Positions 5,941 through 12,576 of a DNA stretch of 12,576 bases are shown here, piece by piece. Position 1 is the first letter of the stretch. Every line of letters begins with the position of its first letter. The DNA is taken from assembly GCA_005788075.1 (NCBI GenBank), contig SXZC01000020.1, forward strand, positions 1 to 12,576, in the 5' to 3' direction. Source of the stretch: Actinomycetota bacterium (lineage in GTDB: Bacteria; Actinomycetota; Thermoleophilia; Miltoncostaeales; Miltoncostaeaceae). A model generated the notes under the pieces. It worked only from the letters and a program-made list of their open reading frames with translations, was not told the DNA's origin and made no database searches. The position numbers and the translations under genes were made by a program.

Positions 5941-7554
5941 ATGAGCCCCCGAGCAGCCGTCCTCGCCGCGGCCACATGCGCCCTCATCGGGCTGGCCACG
6001 CTCTCATCGACCGCCACCGGCATGAATAAGCCGCCGCCCCCGAACGTGTGCGACGACACGCCGATCGCCGCCGCGCTCGCCGGCAAGCAGCCCGGCGATC
6101 TGCTCGCGGCGCCCGAGGACGTCACGAAGTCATCGGGGCTCGCGACGGGTGCGGGGCGCCTCTACCGCATCGCCTACGCCACCACGGGCGAGGCGGGGAA
6201 GACCGTCGCATCGTGTGGGCTCATCGCCGTGCCGGCGGGCACCAGTACCGTCAAGGGCGTGGTGGCCTGGGCTCATGGAACGGTCGGTCTCATGGAGGAG
6301 TGCCAGGCGAGCGAGGACCCCGCGAAGTTCGTCGGGCCCATGCCCGGCGGCATCGGGGCCATCGCGAAGAAGGGGGCCCAGCAGGATGGTGCCCTGGTGG
6401 GGCTGCTCCGCAAGGGGTACGCGGTAGTGGCCACCGACTACCCGTCGGCCGGCATGGGCAGCAACCAGTTGCAGTACTACGTGCTCGGCGTGGCGGAGGG
6501 CATGGCCGTGCTCGACTCGGCGCGGGTTCTCACCCGCAGCGCCGATTCCTTCGGCCTGGCGCCGGTGGCCGCGGACGCCAAGCTGCCGCTGGTCACGTGG
6601 GGCCATTCCCAGGGTGGGGGATCGGCGCTCTGGGCCGGGCAGCTGGCCCGGCCGTACCTGGCGTCGAAGTCCGACCGCACGCTCGAGCTCGCGGGGGTGG
6701 CGGCGGAGGCGCCAGCCACCCAGTTCACCACCTCTCCCGGGCAGCCCGAAGCCTTCATGGGCAAGCATCTCGGCGACCGCGACATGTACAACTTCGAGCC
6801 GGGGCTCGGGGTGCCCATCCCCATCGGCGCCGTGCTGTTCAGCTACGTCACCGTCAGCTGGAGCCAGGTGACCAAGGGCACGGCCGGGGAGTTCCCGGTG
6901 GGGCCAACCGCGAATGTCGACTACCGGGACGTCCTCTCGCGCAGCGGTGACGCCACCGGCCCCGACGTGGCCGAGTGCTGCCTCAATACCGCCGGCCTCC
7001 CGACCATCTACAAGAAGACCGCCGGGTACCTCGATCCCATGGTGAAGCGCTTCTTCGCCGCTCCGTTCGCCGGCAAGCGCGTGGGACTGAAGTGGCAAGG
7101 GGGAATCGACGACACCTGCGGCGCGCTCAACCAGCAGGCCCCGGCCTTCCGCGAGTGGTGCAGGTGGCTGCAGTGGAACATGCCGGGCCCCTACGGCGTG
7201 AACCCCTACCCCAAGTACCCGCGTGACAGCGCTGGCGACACCGTGCCGATGTACCTCGCGCAGGGCCGAAACGACAAGATCATCTGGTGCGTCGACGACT
7301 CCGGCGCGGTGCAGGCGACGAACTGCCTCACCGCCCAGTACACGCGGTCTATCGCCGATGAGTACTGCGACGGCGACGACTACCTCGAGGTCGACTACTT
7401 CCCGGGTGTGAGCCACCTGGGCGTGCCGGCCGCCGCCGCCACGAACCGAGCCACCGACGCATTCGCGGGCTCGCCGCTCGACCGCTTCGTCACGGGTGCC
7501 ATCTCGGGCACCCTTGCGCCGAGGTGCAGCGTGGACGCCGACGCCAGATCGTAG
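5941..7554 (+). CDS. Secreted LIP-family lipase/esterase (alpha/beta hydrolase)
   Basis: The protein has 537 residues from ATG 5941. An in-frame ATG at 5881 would add 20 residues that spoil the signal peptide. Residues 1-27 form a Sec signal peptide. The fold is an alpha/beta hydrolase of the secretory lipase (LIP) family. 'VVAWAHGTVG' (107-116) supplies the oxyanion-hole strand and 'GYAVVATDYPSAGMG' (159-173) is the family's second signature. 'TWGHSQGGGSA' (219-229) holds the nucleophile elbow with Ser223. Asp445 in 'YLAQGRNDKIIW' and His492 in 'FPGVSHLGVP' complete a plausible triad. The family is usually somewhat shorter. An additional region around 285-410 contains a CC pair (346-347) and other cysteines, and looks like a lid or insertion. 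It probably hydrolyses acylglycerols or other esters outside the cell. It is transcribed alone, apparently from the box at 5928. Confidence 0.88.
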   Translation: MSPRAAVLAAATCALIGLATLSSTATGMNKPPPPNVCDDTPIAAALAGKQPGDLLAAPEDVTKSSGLATGAGRLYRIAYATTGEAGKTVASCGLIAVPAGTSTVKGVVAWAHGTVGLMEECQASEDPAKFVGPMPGGIGAIAKKGAQQDGALVGLLRKGYAVVATDYPSAGMGSNQLQYYVLGVAEGMAVLDSARVLTRSADSFGLAPVAADAKLPLVTWGHSQGGGSALWAGQLARPYLASKSDRTLELAGVAAEAPATQFTTSPGQPEAFMGKHLGDRDMYNFEPGLGVPIPIGAVLFSYVTVSWSQVTKGTAGEFPVGPTANVDYRDVLSRSGDATGPDVAECCLNTAGLPTIYKKTAGYLDPMVKRFFAAPFAGKRVGLKWQGGIDDTCGALNQQAPAFREWCRWLQWNMPGPYGVNPYPKYPRDSAGDTVPMYLAQGRNDKIIWCVDDSGAVQATNCLTAQYTRSIADEYCDGDDYLEVDYFPGVSHLGVPAAAATNRATDAFAGSPLDRFVTGAISGTLAPRCSVDADARS

Positions 7555-7583
7555 ACCATCACTTCGACCCTGCACGAGCCCTG

Positions 7584-7612
7584 GTGAGCGAGCCTGGCGG
7601 GCCTCCGCTCAC
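7584..7612 (+). terminator. Hairpin after the lipase gene, possible terminator
   Basis: GTGAGCG (7584-7590) and CGCTCAC (7606-7612) form a perfect seven-base stem with a 15-base loop, inside which GCC/GGC can add further pairs. It begins 29 bases after the stop codon at 7552-7554. No T-run follows, so termination would be of the T-poor type common in GC-rich actinobacteria. Confidence 0.5.
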
Positions 7613-7674
7613 TGATGCATCCCCATGCCCGGGCATTCCGCGATCACCGTTTGGCGGAAGTAACGTGGCTCCAC

Positions 7675-7679
7675 GGAGG
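7675..7679 (+). promoter_or_regulatory. Ribosome binding site GGAGG of the pentapeptide-repeat gene
   Basis: GGAGG lies five bases before GTG 7685. It fixes this GTG as the start, which is also the one giving a complete signal peptide. A possible -10 hexamer TAACGT stands at 7661-7666, but no -35 box is clear. Confidence 0.7.
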
Positions 7680-7684
7680 CATTC

Positions 7685-8530
7685 GTGAAACGCCTTACCC
7701 TCGCCATCGCCGCCATCACCGCCCTCGGGGTGCCGGCAACCCTCGCCGCTGCGCAGGCCACCACCCTGGGGTCGGGCGACCGCACATGCGTGCTGAAGGC
7801 GGGGGCGGACTGCCGCGGCGTGGTACACCGCTGGAGCGCGGAGCATCACGGTGACCTGCGGAGGGTGAGGTTCACCCGGGCCGATCTCCGGGGCGCCGAC
7901 TTCAAGGGGGCCGACCTTCGCGCGGCGGATTTCCGGGGGGCGCTGCTGCAGCATGCCGACCTTCGCGGCGCACGGCTGGACGGCGCCCGGTTCACGGCCC
8001 CGCCACGTCGCCGCCCGCATTCGGTGGAGGCACCCCCATGCGCCCTCTTCCAGTGCGGGGGAGGTGGGCCTCTTGTCGTGCGCAATGCCGTGAGCGGCGC
8101 CAACCTGACCGGTGCCCAGCTGTCCGGTGCCACCACCATGCCCGTGGCGACGATCTACGGCGTCGGCGTCGCGGCGGACTTCTCCGGCGCCAACCTGAGT
8201 GGCGCGAACCTCACGGGGGCACGGTTCCGCGGGGGCATCTTCATCGACGCCAACCTTCGCGGTGCCTATCTCGCCGGGGCGAATATGTCCTGGGCCATGA
8301 TGAACAACGCCGACATGCACGCAGTGGATGCCGTCGGCGCCGATCTCAGCATGGCCTCGCTTGCCGGCGTCGATCTCACCGTCGCGAACCTCGCCGGCAC
8401 GAACCTCGGCGGGGCCAGCATCTTCGGCGCGAACCTCACTGGCGCCGACCTGACGGGGGTGTCTGCCGTCGGCACCACGTGGACGTCATCGCTCTGTCCG
8501 GACGGCCTGCCGGCCAACGGCTCCTGCTGA
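7685..8530 (+). CDS. Exported pentapeptide-repeat protein
   Basis: The protein has 281 residues from GTG 7685. Residues 1-25 are a Sec signal peptide (basic MKR start, hydrophobic core, 'AAAQA' end). The mature protein has two blocks of A(D/N)LxG-type pentapeptide repeats, about 57-103 ('ADLRGADFKGADLRAADFRG') and about 135-260 ('ANLTGAQLSG', 'ANLSGANLTG', 'ADLSMASLAG'). Each would form a right-handed square beta-helix. Between them is a proline/arginine-rich insert (104-134) with Cys119 and Cys124. The first block is Arg-rich and the second nearly uncharged, so the two halves differ in character. The end 'TTWTSSLCPDGLPANGSC' is a cysteine-capped tail that I associate with secreted bacterial pentapeptide proteins. 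The six cysteines (35, 43, 119, 124, 271, 281) could pair as three disulfides. Partners and function are unknown. An exported protein is unlikely to be a gyrase-protecting Qnr-type protein. Confidence 0.9.
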   Translation: MKRLTLAIAAITALGVPATLAAAQATTLGSGDRTCVLKAGADCRGVVHRWSAEHHGDLRRVRFTRADLRGADFKGADLRAADFRGALLQHADLRGARLDGARFTAPPRRRPHSVEAPPCALFQCGGGGPLVVRNAVSGANLTGAQLSGATTMPVATIYGVGVAADFSGANLSGANLTGARFRGGIFIDANLRGAYLAGANMSWAMMNNADMHAVDAVGADLSMASLAGVDLTVANLAGTNLGGASIFGANLTGADLTGVSAVGTTWTSSLCPDGLPANGSC

Positions 8531-8542
8531 GGGGATCCGGCT

Positions 8543-8569
8543 GCCGGCTGGGCTCCCGCCCTAGCCGGC
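8543..8569. terminator. Bidirectional hairpin terminator between convergent genes
   Basis: The arms GCCGGCTGGG (8543-8552) and CCC-T-AGCCGGC (8559-8569) pair over ten bases with one bulged T and a six-base loop. It begins 13 bases after the pentapeptide stop codon. On the other strand it contains the TAG stop (8563-8561) of the 914-residue gene. There is no T-run. The position between two convergent genes suits a terminator serving both. Confidence 0.6.
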
Positions 8570-11305
8570 CGCCGGGATCGTGCACGAGGCGGCGGCCGTG
8601 CTGGTGGGCGCCGTGCAGTTGACCTTGGTCGTCGCGGAGATGGGCGTCCCCTGGAATGCGACGTTGACCTGGTTCACGGGCGTCTGCCACGCGTACTGGG
8701 TCCAGGCGTTCCAGGGCGCCCTGTTGTAGAGGTTGTTCGGCCAGGAGGAGACGCCACCACCGGGCATGGGCCAGCCGGACGGTTGCGTGCCTCCTGTGTA
8801 CGGGCCGGAGATGGGAACGATCTGGCCGAAGACGCTGCTGACGCCGGGAAGGTTGCCGGTGATGTCCAGGCCCTCGACCGAAAGGACGGGGCTCACGGAG
8901 CAGCCGATGCCGGCGAGGGTGGCCACCTGGCCGTTGTAGTTGATGTTCTGGACCGTCTGGAGGTTGCCGAAGTCGGCGTAGGGGATGAAGCCGGTCGGCA
9001 TCGCGTTCTGCGCGACGTTGAACGTGCTGGTGACGGTCGAGGTGAGGTTCGGGCCGAGCGTGTACGCCGATGGCTGGACCGTGGCCCAGCCCCCTTGGGC
9101 GAGCGCCGGACTGCCGACGTTGGTGTTGTAGTAGACGGGGTTGCTGTTCGAATCGACCCCGTAGAAGGACACGTTCCAGCTGCCGGTGGGCATTTTGCCC
9201 GCGGCGTTGACCTGCGTGCTGAGCAGGGCCGGACCATTGGTGGTGGTGGTTCCCCCGCCCGGGCTGAACGGCAGCGACAAGTAGGGCTGGATGTCCGACA
9301 GGTCGCAGGTCACGTTCAGGCCCGGCTCGCCGCTGGCGTTCTGGCCCTGGGTCACGATGACGTTGGGCTCGGGCGTGCCGCTGGCACCGGCCGCGAGCCC
9401 CGTGTAGAGGCCGCCCTCGTACTGCGGCGTGCTGAGGTAGGTGAGGGCGATGTTCATCGCGCCCATCGGGTTGTAGTTCTGGATCTGGCTGGCGTCGGTG
9501 CCGTTCAGGTACGAGCAGTTGATGACGCCGACGAGTTCCTTGCCCCAGCACCAGGCGTCACCGGGCTGGCCGGGGCTCGGGCCCACGTTCTGGAAGAGGC
9601 CGCCGGTGAACGATGCGGAGCCGCCGGTGTACGTGCCGGGGGCCGCGTTGTTGCTCACCATGTACGAGGATGCGCCGCCGTTCCAGTAGTACGTCGCGGC
9701 CGTCTGCGCGCCCATCATCGGCTGGAGGGTGTTGTAGACGAACGTGCACCACGTGGACGGCGTCTGCCCGGCTGCGGGCTCGGGGCATGTGGTCGGCTGG
9801 GTACTCGCCGCTTGCGTGCCCACCTTCACCGGATAGGGGAAGTAGCAGGGCTTGGCGGTCTCCCATGGGGTGCAGCCGGTCGAGATGGTGCCGGCGATGG
9901 GCGGGGCGGTGCCGGCGGCATCCACGAACGTGGAGGCGGTCGGCTGCGGGATGGGCTGGATCGTGTTCCAGTTGTTGGGGGGCGTGTACGTGGTGGGGGT
10001 GCTTGACGGACCCCATGCGGTCACTTGGTTATTGGTGCCGAAGCCGACGACGGTGGTGGTGATGCCGAAGGTCTCGGGGAACTGGCTGGCGTTGGTGGAG
10101 CAGGTGCCCTCCACGCCGTCGTCGATCAGCGTCGTCATGAACTTCACGCTGGCCGCGCCCATCACGGCGAGTATGCCGATGGTGCCGGCGTCGCCCTCGG
10201 CGGCGAGGTCGAGGCCGGGGCCGAGGTTGCCGGTGATGAACGACTGGCCCGTGGAGGTGGCGGCATTGATGAGGGCCTCCACGCCGCTCTCACCGGTGCC
10301 GGGGGCGTTCACGCCGGTGGTCGCGCCGTTCAGGCCGGCCCAGGTGGTGCCGAGGCTGCCGACGTAGGGGTTGGGCTCCAGCACGTACGCCATCTGGAGG
10401 ATGCCGCCGGAGGGCACCTGCACGCTCTGCGCGCCGGGATACTGCGCGGATGCCCCCGTCCACATGCACTGGATGTTGGGGTTGAAGCTGACCTGCTGCG
10501 TGAACGGCGTCTGGTTGGTGACGTACACGTAGTTGTACATCGGCGAGTCCTGCTCGCTGGTGGCCACCTTCCGCGTGTCCGAGGCACCCTTCAGGAAGGC
10601 GCCGCGGTCGGCCAGGATCTGCCGCCGGGCCAGGCCGAGGTACCGCATTTGCTCGGTCATCGGCGCGGCCCGCCTCTGCAGGCTGGCGTCGTTCGTCTGC
10701 GTGAGGCTCCACACCCCGCGCGGGTTGCGTGCCTCGTCGGTGTCCTTCAGGTGGCCGACGACGATGCTGGTCGCCGCGCGCTGTCGCGCGAAGCTCATCG
10801 CGCGAAGCCGCTTGGACGTCGTCCGGTCCAGCACCACGTTGAGGTCCACGAGGCGGCGGATGCTGGGAGTCACGGTCTGCGACCGGCGGGCGAGGATCGC
10901 GTTGTCAGGGAGCAGGCGCACGCTCACCGGCTTGCGCGCGTTCGCATAGGCGGGCTTCGCGATGACGACGCTGAACACCAGCCGGTCGGCCGAGGCGCGC
11001 AGGTGCCGCTCCGCGGGTCGCGCGGCCGAGGGGCGCCGGAACGGGTCGACGTACACCTGGCCCTTCACCGCAAGGCGGCCATCGCCATTCTCGGCGAGGT
11101 ACGGGTGCGTGACCCACATCGGCGGGGTACCGCCGTACTTCGCGGTGCGGGGCTTCGCCTTGGCCTGGGTTTCCACCGAGGCCGTGGCCTGCTGGGGGGC
11201 CGTGGCGTGCTGCGAGGCCGATCCGCTGGTCGCGCCGACCAGGAGGGCCGCGGCCAGGATTGCGCCGGCGAGGAGGGCGGGCACGGAGGTCTTGAGGATC
11301 TTCAC
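8561..11305 (-). CDS. Large exported protein of unknown function (914 residues)
   Basis: The start is GTG 11305, with GAGGAG (11314-11319) eight bases upstream. Residues 1-30 are a Sec signal peptide ending 'SGSA'. I do not recognise the family. Residues 31-250 are basic and charged (many Arg/Lys, 'VDPFRRPSAARPAERHLR', 'RRLVDLNVVLDRTTSKRLRA'), and open with 'PPMWVTHPYLAENGDGRLAV'. From about 255 to the end the character changes completely. This part is almost free of Lys/Arg and rich in Thr, Ser, Asn, Gly, Pro, Trp and Tyr ('YTPPNNWNTIQPIPQPTAST', 'WPNNLYNRAPWNAWTQYAW'). Such composition is usual for extracellular beta-rich or adhesive proteins. All 12 cysteines (280, 402, 478, 487, 507, 520, 586, 597, 667, 802, 897, 908) lie in this second part. 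There is no LPXTG motif, no C-terminal membrane helix and no obvious catalytic motif. It is followed leftward by a hairpin and preceded by the YHYH gene on the same strand, 149 bases away. Confidence 0.85.
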   Translation of the reverse strand: MKILKTSVPALLAGAILAAALLVGATSGSASQHATAPQQATASVETQAKAKPRTAKYGGTPPMWVTHPYLAENGDGRLAVKGQVYVDPFRRPSAARPAERHLRASADRLVFSVVIAKPAYANARKPVSVRLLPDNAILARRSQTVTPSIRRLVDLNVVLDRTTSKRLRAMSFARQRAATSIVVGHLKDTDEARNPRGVWSLTQTNDASLQRRAAPMTEQMRYLGLARRQILADRGAFLKGASDTRKVATSEQDSPMYNYVYVTNQTPFTQQVSFNPNIQCMWTGASAQYPGAQSVQVPSGGILQMAYVLEPNPYVGSLGTTWAGLNGATTGVNAPGTGESGVEALINAATSTGQSFITGNLGPGLDLAAEGDAGTIGILAVMGAASVKFMTTLIDDGVEGTCSTNASQFPETFGITTTVVGFGTNNQVTAWGPSSTPTTYTPPNNWNTIQPIPQPTASTFVDAAGTAPPIAGTISTGCTPWETAKPCYFPYPVKVGTQAASTQPTTCPEPAAGQTPSTWCTFVYNTLQPMMGAQTAATYYWNGGASSYMVSNNAAPGTYTGGSASFTGGLFQNVGPSPGQPGDAWCWGKELVGVINCSYLNGTDASQIQNYNPMGAMNIALTYLSTPQYEGGLYTGLAAGASGTPEPNVIVTQGQNASGEPGLNVTCDLSDIQPYLSLPFSPGGGTTTTNGPALLSTQVNAAGKMPTGSWNVSFYGVDSNSNPVYYNTNVGSPALAQGGWATVQPSAYTLGPNLTSTVTSTFNVAQNAMPTGFIPYADFGNLQTVQNINYNGQVATLAGIGCSVSPVLSVEGLDITGNLPGVSSVFGQIVPISGPYTGGTQPSGWPMPGGGVSSWPNNLYNRAPWNAWTQYAWQTPVNQVNVAFQGTPISATTKVNCTAPTSTAAASCTIPAAG

Positions 11306-11313
11306 GAGCTTCG

Positions 11314-11319
11314 CTCCTC
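11314..11319 (-). promoter_or_regulatory. Ribosome binding site GAGGAG of the 914-residue gene
   Basis: On the minus strand GAGGAG lies eight bases upstream of GTG 11305. It supports GTG as the true start and yields a complete signal peptide. Confidence 0.6.
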
Positions 11320-11375
11320 GTCGCGGGGGTGGTCAGGGAATGCGCACACCTGACGGTGATCTGCTCGCCGACGAA

Positions 11376-11381
11376 ATTACA
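11376..11381 (-). promoter_or_regulatory. Possible -10 box (TGTAAT) of the 914-residue gene
   Basis: TGTAAT on the minus strand matches the -10 consensus at five of six positions and sits in the only AT-rich patch between the YHYH gene and GTG 11305. It would give a leader of about 60 bases. No convincing -35 box is visible. Confidence 0.3.
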
Positions 11382-11402
11382 GGCCCCGGAGCACGGAAGC
11401 CG

Positions 11403-11433
11403 GGGAACGGACCCACGCCGCTGGCCCGTTCCC
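11403..11433 (-). terminator. Hairpin after the YHYH gene, possible terminator
   Basis: GGGAACGG (11403-11410) and CCGTTCCC (11426-11433) are perfectly complementary over eight bases around a 15-base loop. Read on the minus strand it starts 21 bases after the YHYH stop codon. No T-run follows on that strand, though there is a TTT on the plus-strand side. It probably separates the YHYH transcript from the 914-residue gene. Confidence 0.5.
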
Positions 11434-11454
11434 TTTCAGTCACCAGACCGCGCG

Positions 11455-12435
11455 CTAGCTCATCTTGTGCCTGAGGTTCATGGGCAGCTTGACCGGGGTG
11501 CCGCGGAAGCACCCGATCGAATACGGGTACTCGTTGTTCAGCACGTAGTGGTAGATGCGCGTCATCTTCCCCTCCCACATGACCTTGCTGGTCCTGCCGT
11601 GACACTCGTCGAGCTGCGCGTTCGTGATCCACTTGCCGCCGGGGCCGCGAGGTCCGTACACCCCGAAGCCGTCCCACGCGTAGCCCAGAAGCGGCGAGGC
11701 CTCCCCGGGCCGGCCCTGCCTGGTCATGCACTTCCACGAGTAGCCGTGGATGTGGTACTGCGTGTTCCACGGGTGGCCGAAGCAGTTGTCGGTCGGCAGG
11801 GCGGCGTTCGGATCGACGAACGTGGTCGGGTTCACCCCGGCCAGCTCGGCGTGCCACGTGACGCCGTCGAGGGAGACCCCCGTGGAGAAGGAGTCAATGC
11901 ACGTCGGCTTCCTGTTCGCCTTCGGCTGACGCGGGACGGTCACGTGGAGGTGGTACGGCTTCACGGGAATCGCGGCGGCACTCGGATACGGCGGCAGCGC
12001 TGGCAGGGGGCTGTAGTACGAGTACGCGGCGCTGTCGGGCGGAATCGGGAATATCCCGATCGGCCAGGGCGGCATGCCGTTGCCCATGAAGGTGCGGGTC
12101 GTCGGGGTCGTGGTGACCTTGAAGCGATGCTTCACCGGCACTGCCCCGGGCACGGCAACCTGCTCCATCCCCGCGATGCTCAGCAGGTTGCCGTCGCGCC
12201 ATGGGACGTCCACCTGCGAGACGGGCGGCGGCGCGTGCCCGAGCAGCACGTTCAGGCGGCACATGTAGAGGTTGCCCCGACCGGGCGCACTGAGGGGGGT
12301 GCCCACGGGTGCCGTGTGGAGCACGGTGGGCGCGTCGTCGTCGGCGGGGGGCGCGGTGGCCGTCATCGCCGCGGGGATCGAAAGGAGGGCCGTGAATGCC
12401 AGCAGGCCGACCCAGGGGAGGAGGCGTCGTGTCAT
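11455..12435 (-). CDS. Exported YHYH-domain protein
   Basis: The protein has 326 residues from ATG 12435. A longer frame upstream would run into the tRNA gene and is rejected. Residues 1-28 form a Sec signal peptide ('MTRRLLPWVGLLAFTALLS'). The C-terminal half has the marks of the YHYH domain: 'NCFGHPWNTQYHIHGYSWKC' (217-236), then 'SPLLGYAWDGFGVYGPRG' (247-264), 'LDECHGRTS' (275-283), and 'YHYVLNNEYPYSIGCFRGTP' (295-314). The two name-giving motifs are altered, to YHIH at 227-230 and YHYV at 295-298. The many His, Asp and Cys residues suggest metal binding, which is inference because the family has no proven activity that I know of. The six cysteines (59, 179, 218, 236, 278, 309) could form three disulfides. 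No Shine-Dalgarno or -10 box is evident in the 30 bases between it and the tRNA. Confidence 0.85.
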   Translation of the reverse strand: MTRRLLPWVGLLAFTALLSIPAAMTATAPPADDDAPTVLHTAPVGTPLSAPGRGNLYMCRLNVLLGHAPPPVSQVDVPWRDGNLLSIAGMEQVAVPGAVPVKHRFKVTTTPTTRTFMGNGMPPWPIGIFPIPPDSAAYSYYSPLPALPPYPSAAAIPVKPYHLHVTVPRQPKANRKPTCIDSFSTGVSLDGVTWHAELAGVNPTTFVDPNAALPTDNCFGHPWNTQYHIHGYSWKCMTRQGRPGEASPLLGYAWDGFGVYGPRGPGGKWITNAQLDECHGRTSKVMWEGKMTRIYHYVLNNEYPYSIGCFRGTPVKLPMNLRHKMS

Positions 12436-12465
12436 CTCAAGCGGAAGCCGTCGGGTGAACAGGGA

Positions 12466-12538
12466 AGCCGAGTAGCGGACTCGAACCGCTGACCCCCTCC
12501 TTACCATGGAGGTGCTCTACCAACTGAGCTAACTCGGC
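12466..12538 (-). tRNA. tRNA-Thr (anticodon GGT)
   Basis: The 73 bases fold as a complete cloverleaf. The acceptor GCCGAGT pairs with ACTCGGC, and the D stem is GCTC/GAGC with loop AGTTGGTA. The anticodon stem CCTCC/GGAGG holds loop ATGGTAA, giving anticodon GGT. The variable loop is GGGTC, and the T stem AGCGG/CCGCT holds loop TTCGAGT. The anticodon reads ACC/ACU, so it carries threonine. The discriminator base is T at 12466. CCA is not encoded, as the next bases are TCCC. The 5' end faces the right edge of the window. Confidence 0.95.
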
Positions 12539-12563
12539 AGGTCTGCGCCGTGGCGCGCGCGGG

Positions 12564-12569
12564 ATAGTA
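12564..12569 (-). promoter_or_regulatory. Putative -10 box (TACTAT) of tRNA-Thr
   Basis: TACTAT on the minus strand matches the -10 consensus at four of six positions and lies 25 bases before the mature 5' end. Transcription would begin near 12557. The leader contains an inverted repeat, GCGCC-GT-GGCGC (12545-12556). Any -35 box would fall outside the window. Confidence 0.45.
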
Positions 12570-12576
12570 GACCAGC

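Noticed and set aside
4409..5977. 522-codon minus-strand frame opposite the VOC and antiporter genes
   Set aside because: Its product is extremely rich in Arg, His, Asp, Glu and Gly and shows no recognisable motif. The plus strand encodes well-supported families here.
6130..7575. 481-codon minus-strand frame opposite the lipase gene
   Set aside because: It is a shadow of the lipase, which has a signal peptide and a complete catalytic triad.
7685..8530. Qnr/MfpA-type gyrase protection by the pentapeptide protein
   Set aside because: The protein has a Sec signal peptide and cysteine pairs, so it should be outside the cell, away from gyrase.
8783..11353. Two long plus-strand frames (407 and 442 codons) opposite the 914-residue gene
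   Set aside because: Both are His/Arg/Gly/Ala-rich with no start-site support. The minus strand has a ribosome binding site, a signal peptide and a consistent composition.
11329..12492. 387-codon plus-strand frame opposite the YHYH gene and entering the tRNA
   Set aside because: It runs into the tRNA gene and has shadow-type composition. The opposite strand carries the YHYH signatures.
12436..12507. Upstream extension of the YHYH gene to 12507
   Set aside because: It would overlap the tRNA and put 24 residues in front of a good signal peptide.
12466..12576. tRNA gene as an integration site of a mobile element
   Set aside because: No integrase and no repeated copy of the tRNA 3' end was found by eye elsewhere in the window.

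Overview
The window is GC-rich DNA from a bacterium that is most likely an actinomycete. The evidence is a split-DUF385 (F420H2-dependent reductase-like) gene, frequent GTG starts, many exported proteins, and several starts that look leaderless (a TAnnnT box 6-7 bases before the start codon). A secreted pentapeptide-repeat protein ending in a 'CPDG...C' tail would fit the Thermoleophilia side of the phylum. That placement is inference and is not proven by any marker here. There is no sign of a phage, transposon, CRISPR array or rRNA. Gene density is high, and no stretch of more than 300 bases lacks a gene.

Layout. (1) 2-433 (+): the 3' part of a small four-helix membrane protein, probably cut by the window edge. 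(2) 497-1453 (+): a lipoprotein whose mature part closely resembles the nucleotidyltransferase-fold proteins of large tailed phages. This is the most surprising gene here. (3) 1466-3950 (-): a two-gene unit transcribed leftward, an FUSC-type 12-helix efflux protein followed by a DUF385/Ddn-like reductase. (4) 3982-5854 (+): a divergent two-gene unit, a glyoxalase-like (VOC) protein and a NhaP-type cation:proton antiporter lacking a cytosolic regulatory tail. Only 31 bases separate units 3 and 4. (5) 5941-7554 (+): a secreted LIP-family lipase/esterase. (6) 7685-8530 (+): an exported pentapeptide-repeat protein. (7) 8561-11305 (-): a 914-residue exported protein of unknown function, convergent with gene 6 across a strong hairpin. 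(8) 11455-12435 (-): an exported YHYH-domain protein. (9) 12466-12538 (-): tRNA-Thr(GGT), 30 bases upstream of the YHYH gene.

How the genes may work together. Units 3 and 4 look like a small stress or detoxification block made of an exporter, a reductase, a glyoxalase-fold protein and an ion antiporter. The right half (5941-12435) is a run of four exported proteins. Three of them have an even number of cysteines in the mature part, consistent with disulfide-stabilised extracellular proteins. No known multi-gene system (defence, secretion, biosynthesis) can be recognised. The best candidates for new biology are the phage-like nucleotidyltransferase-fold lipoprotein and the 914-residue exported protein.
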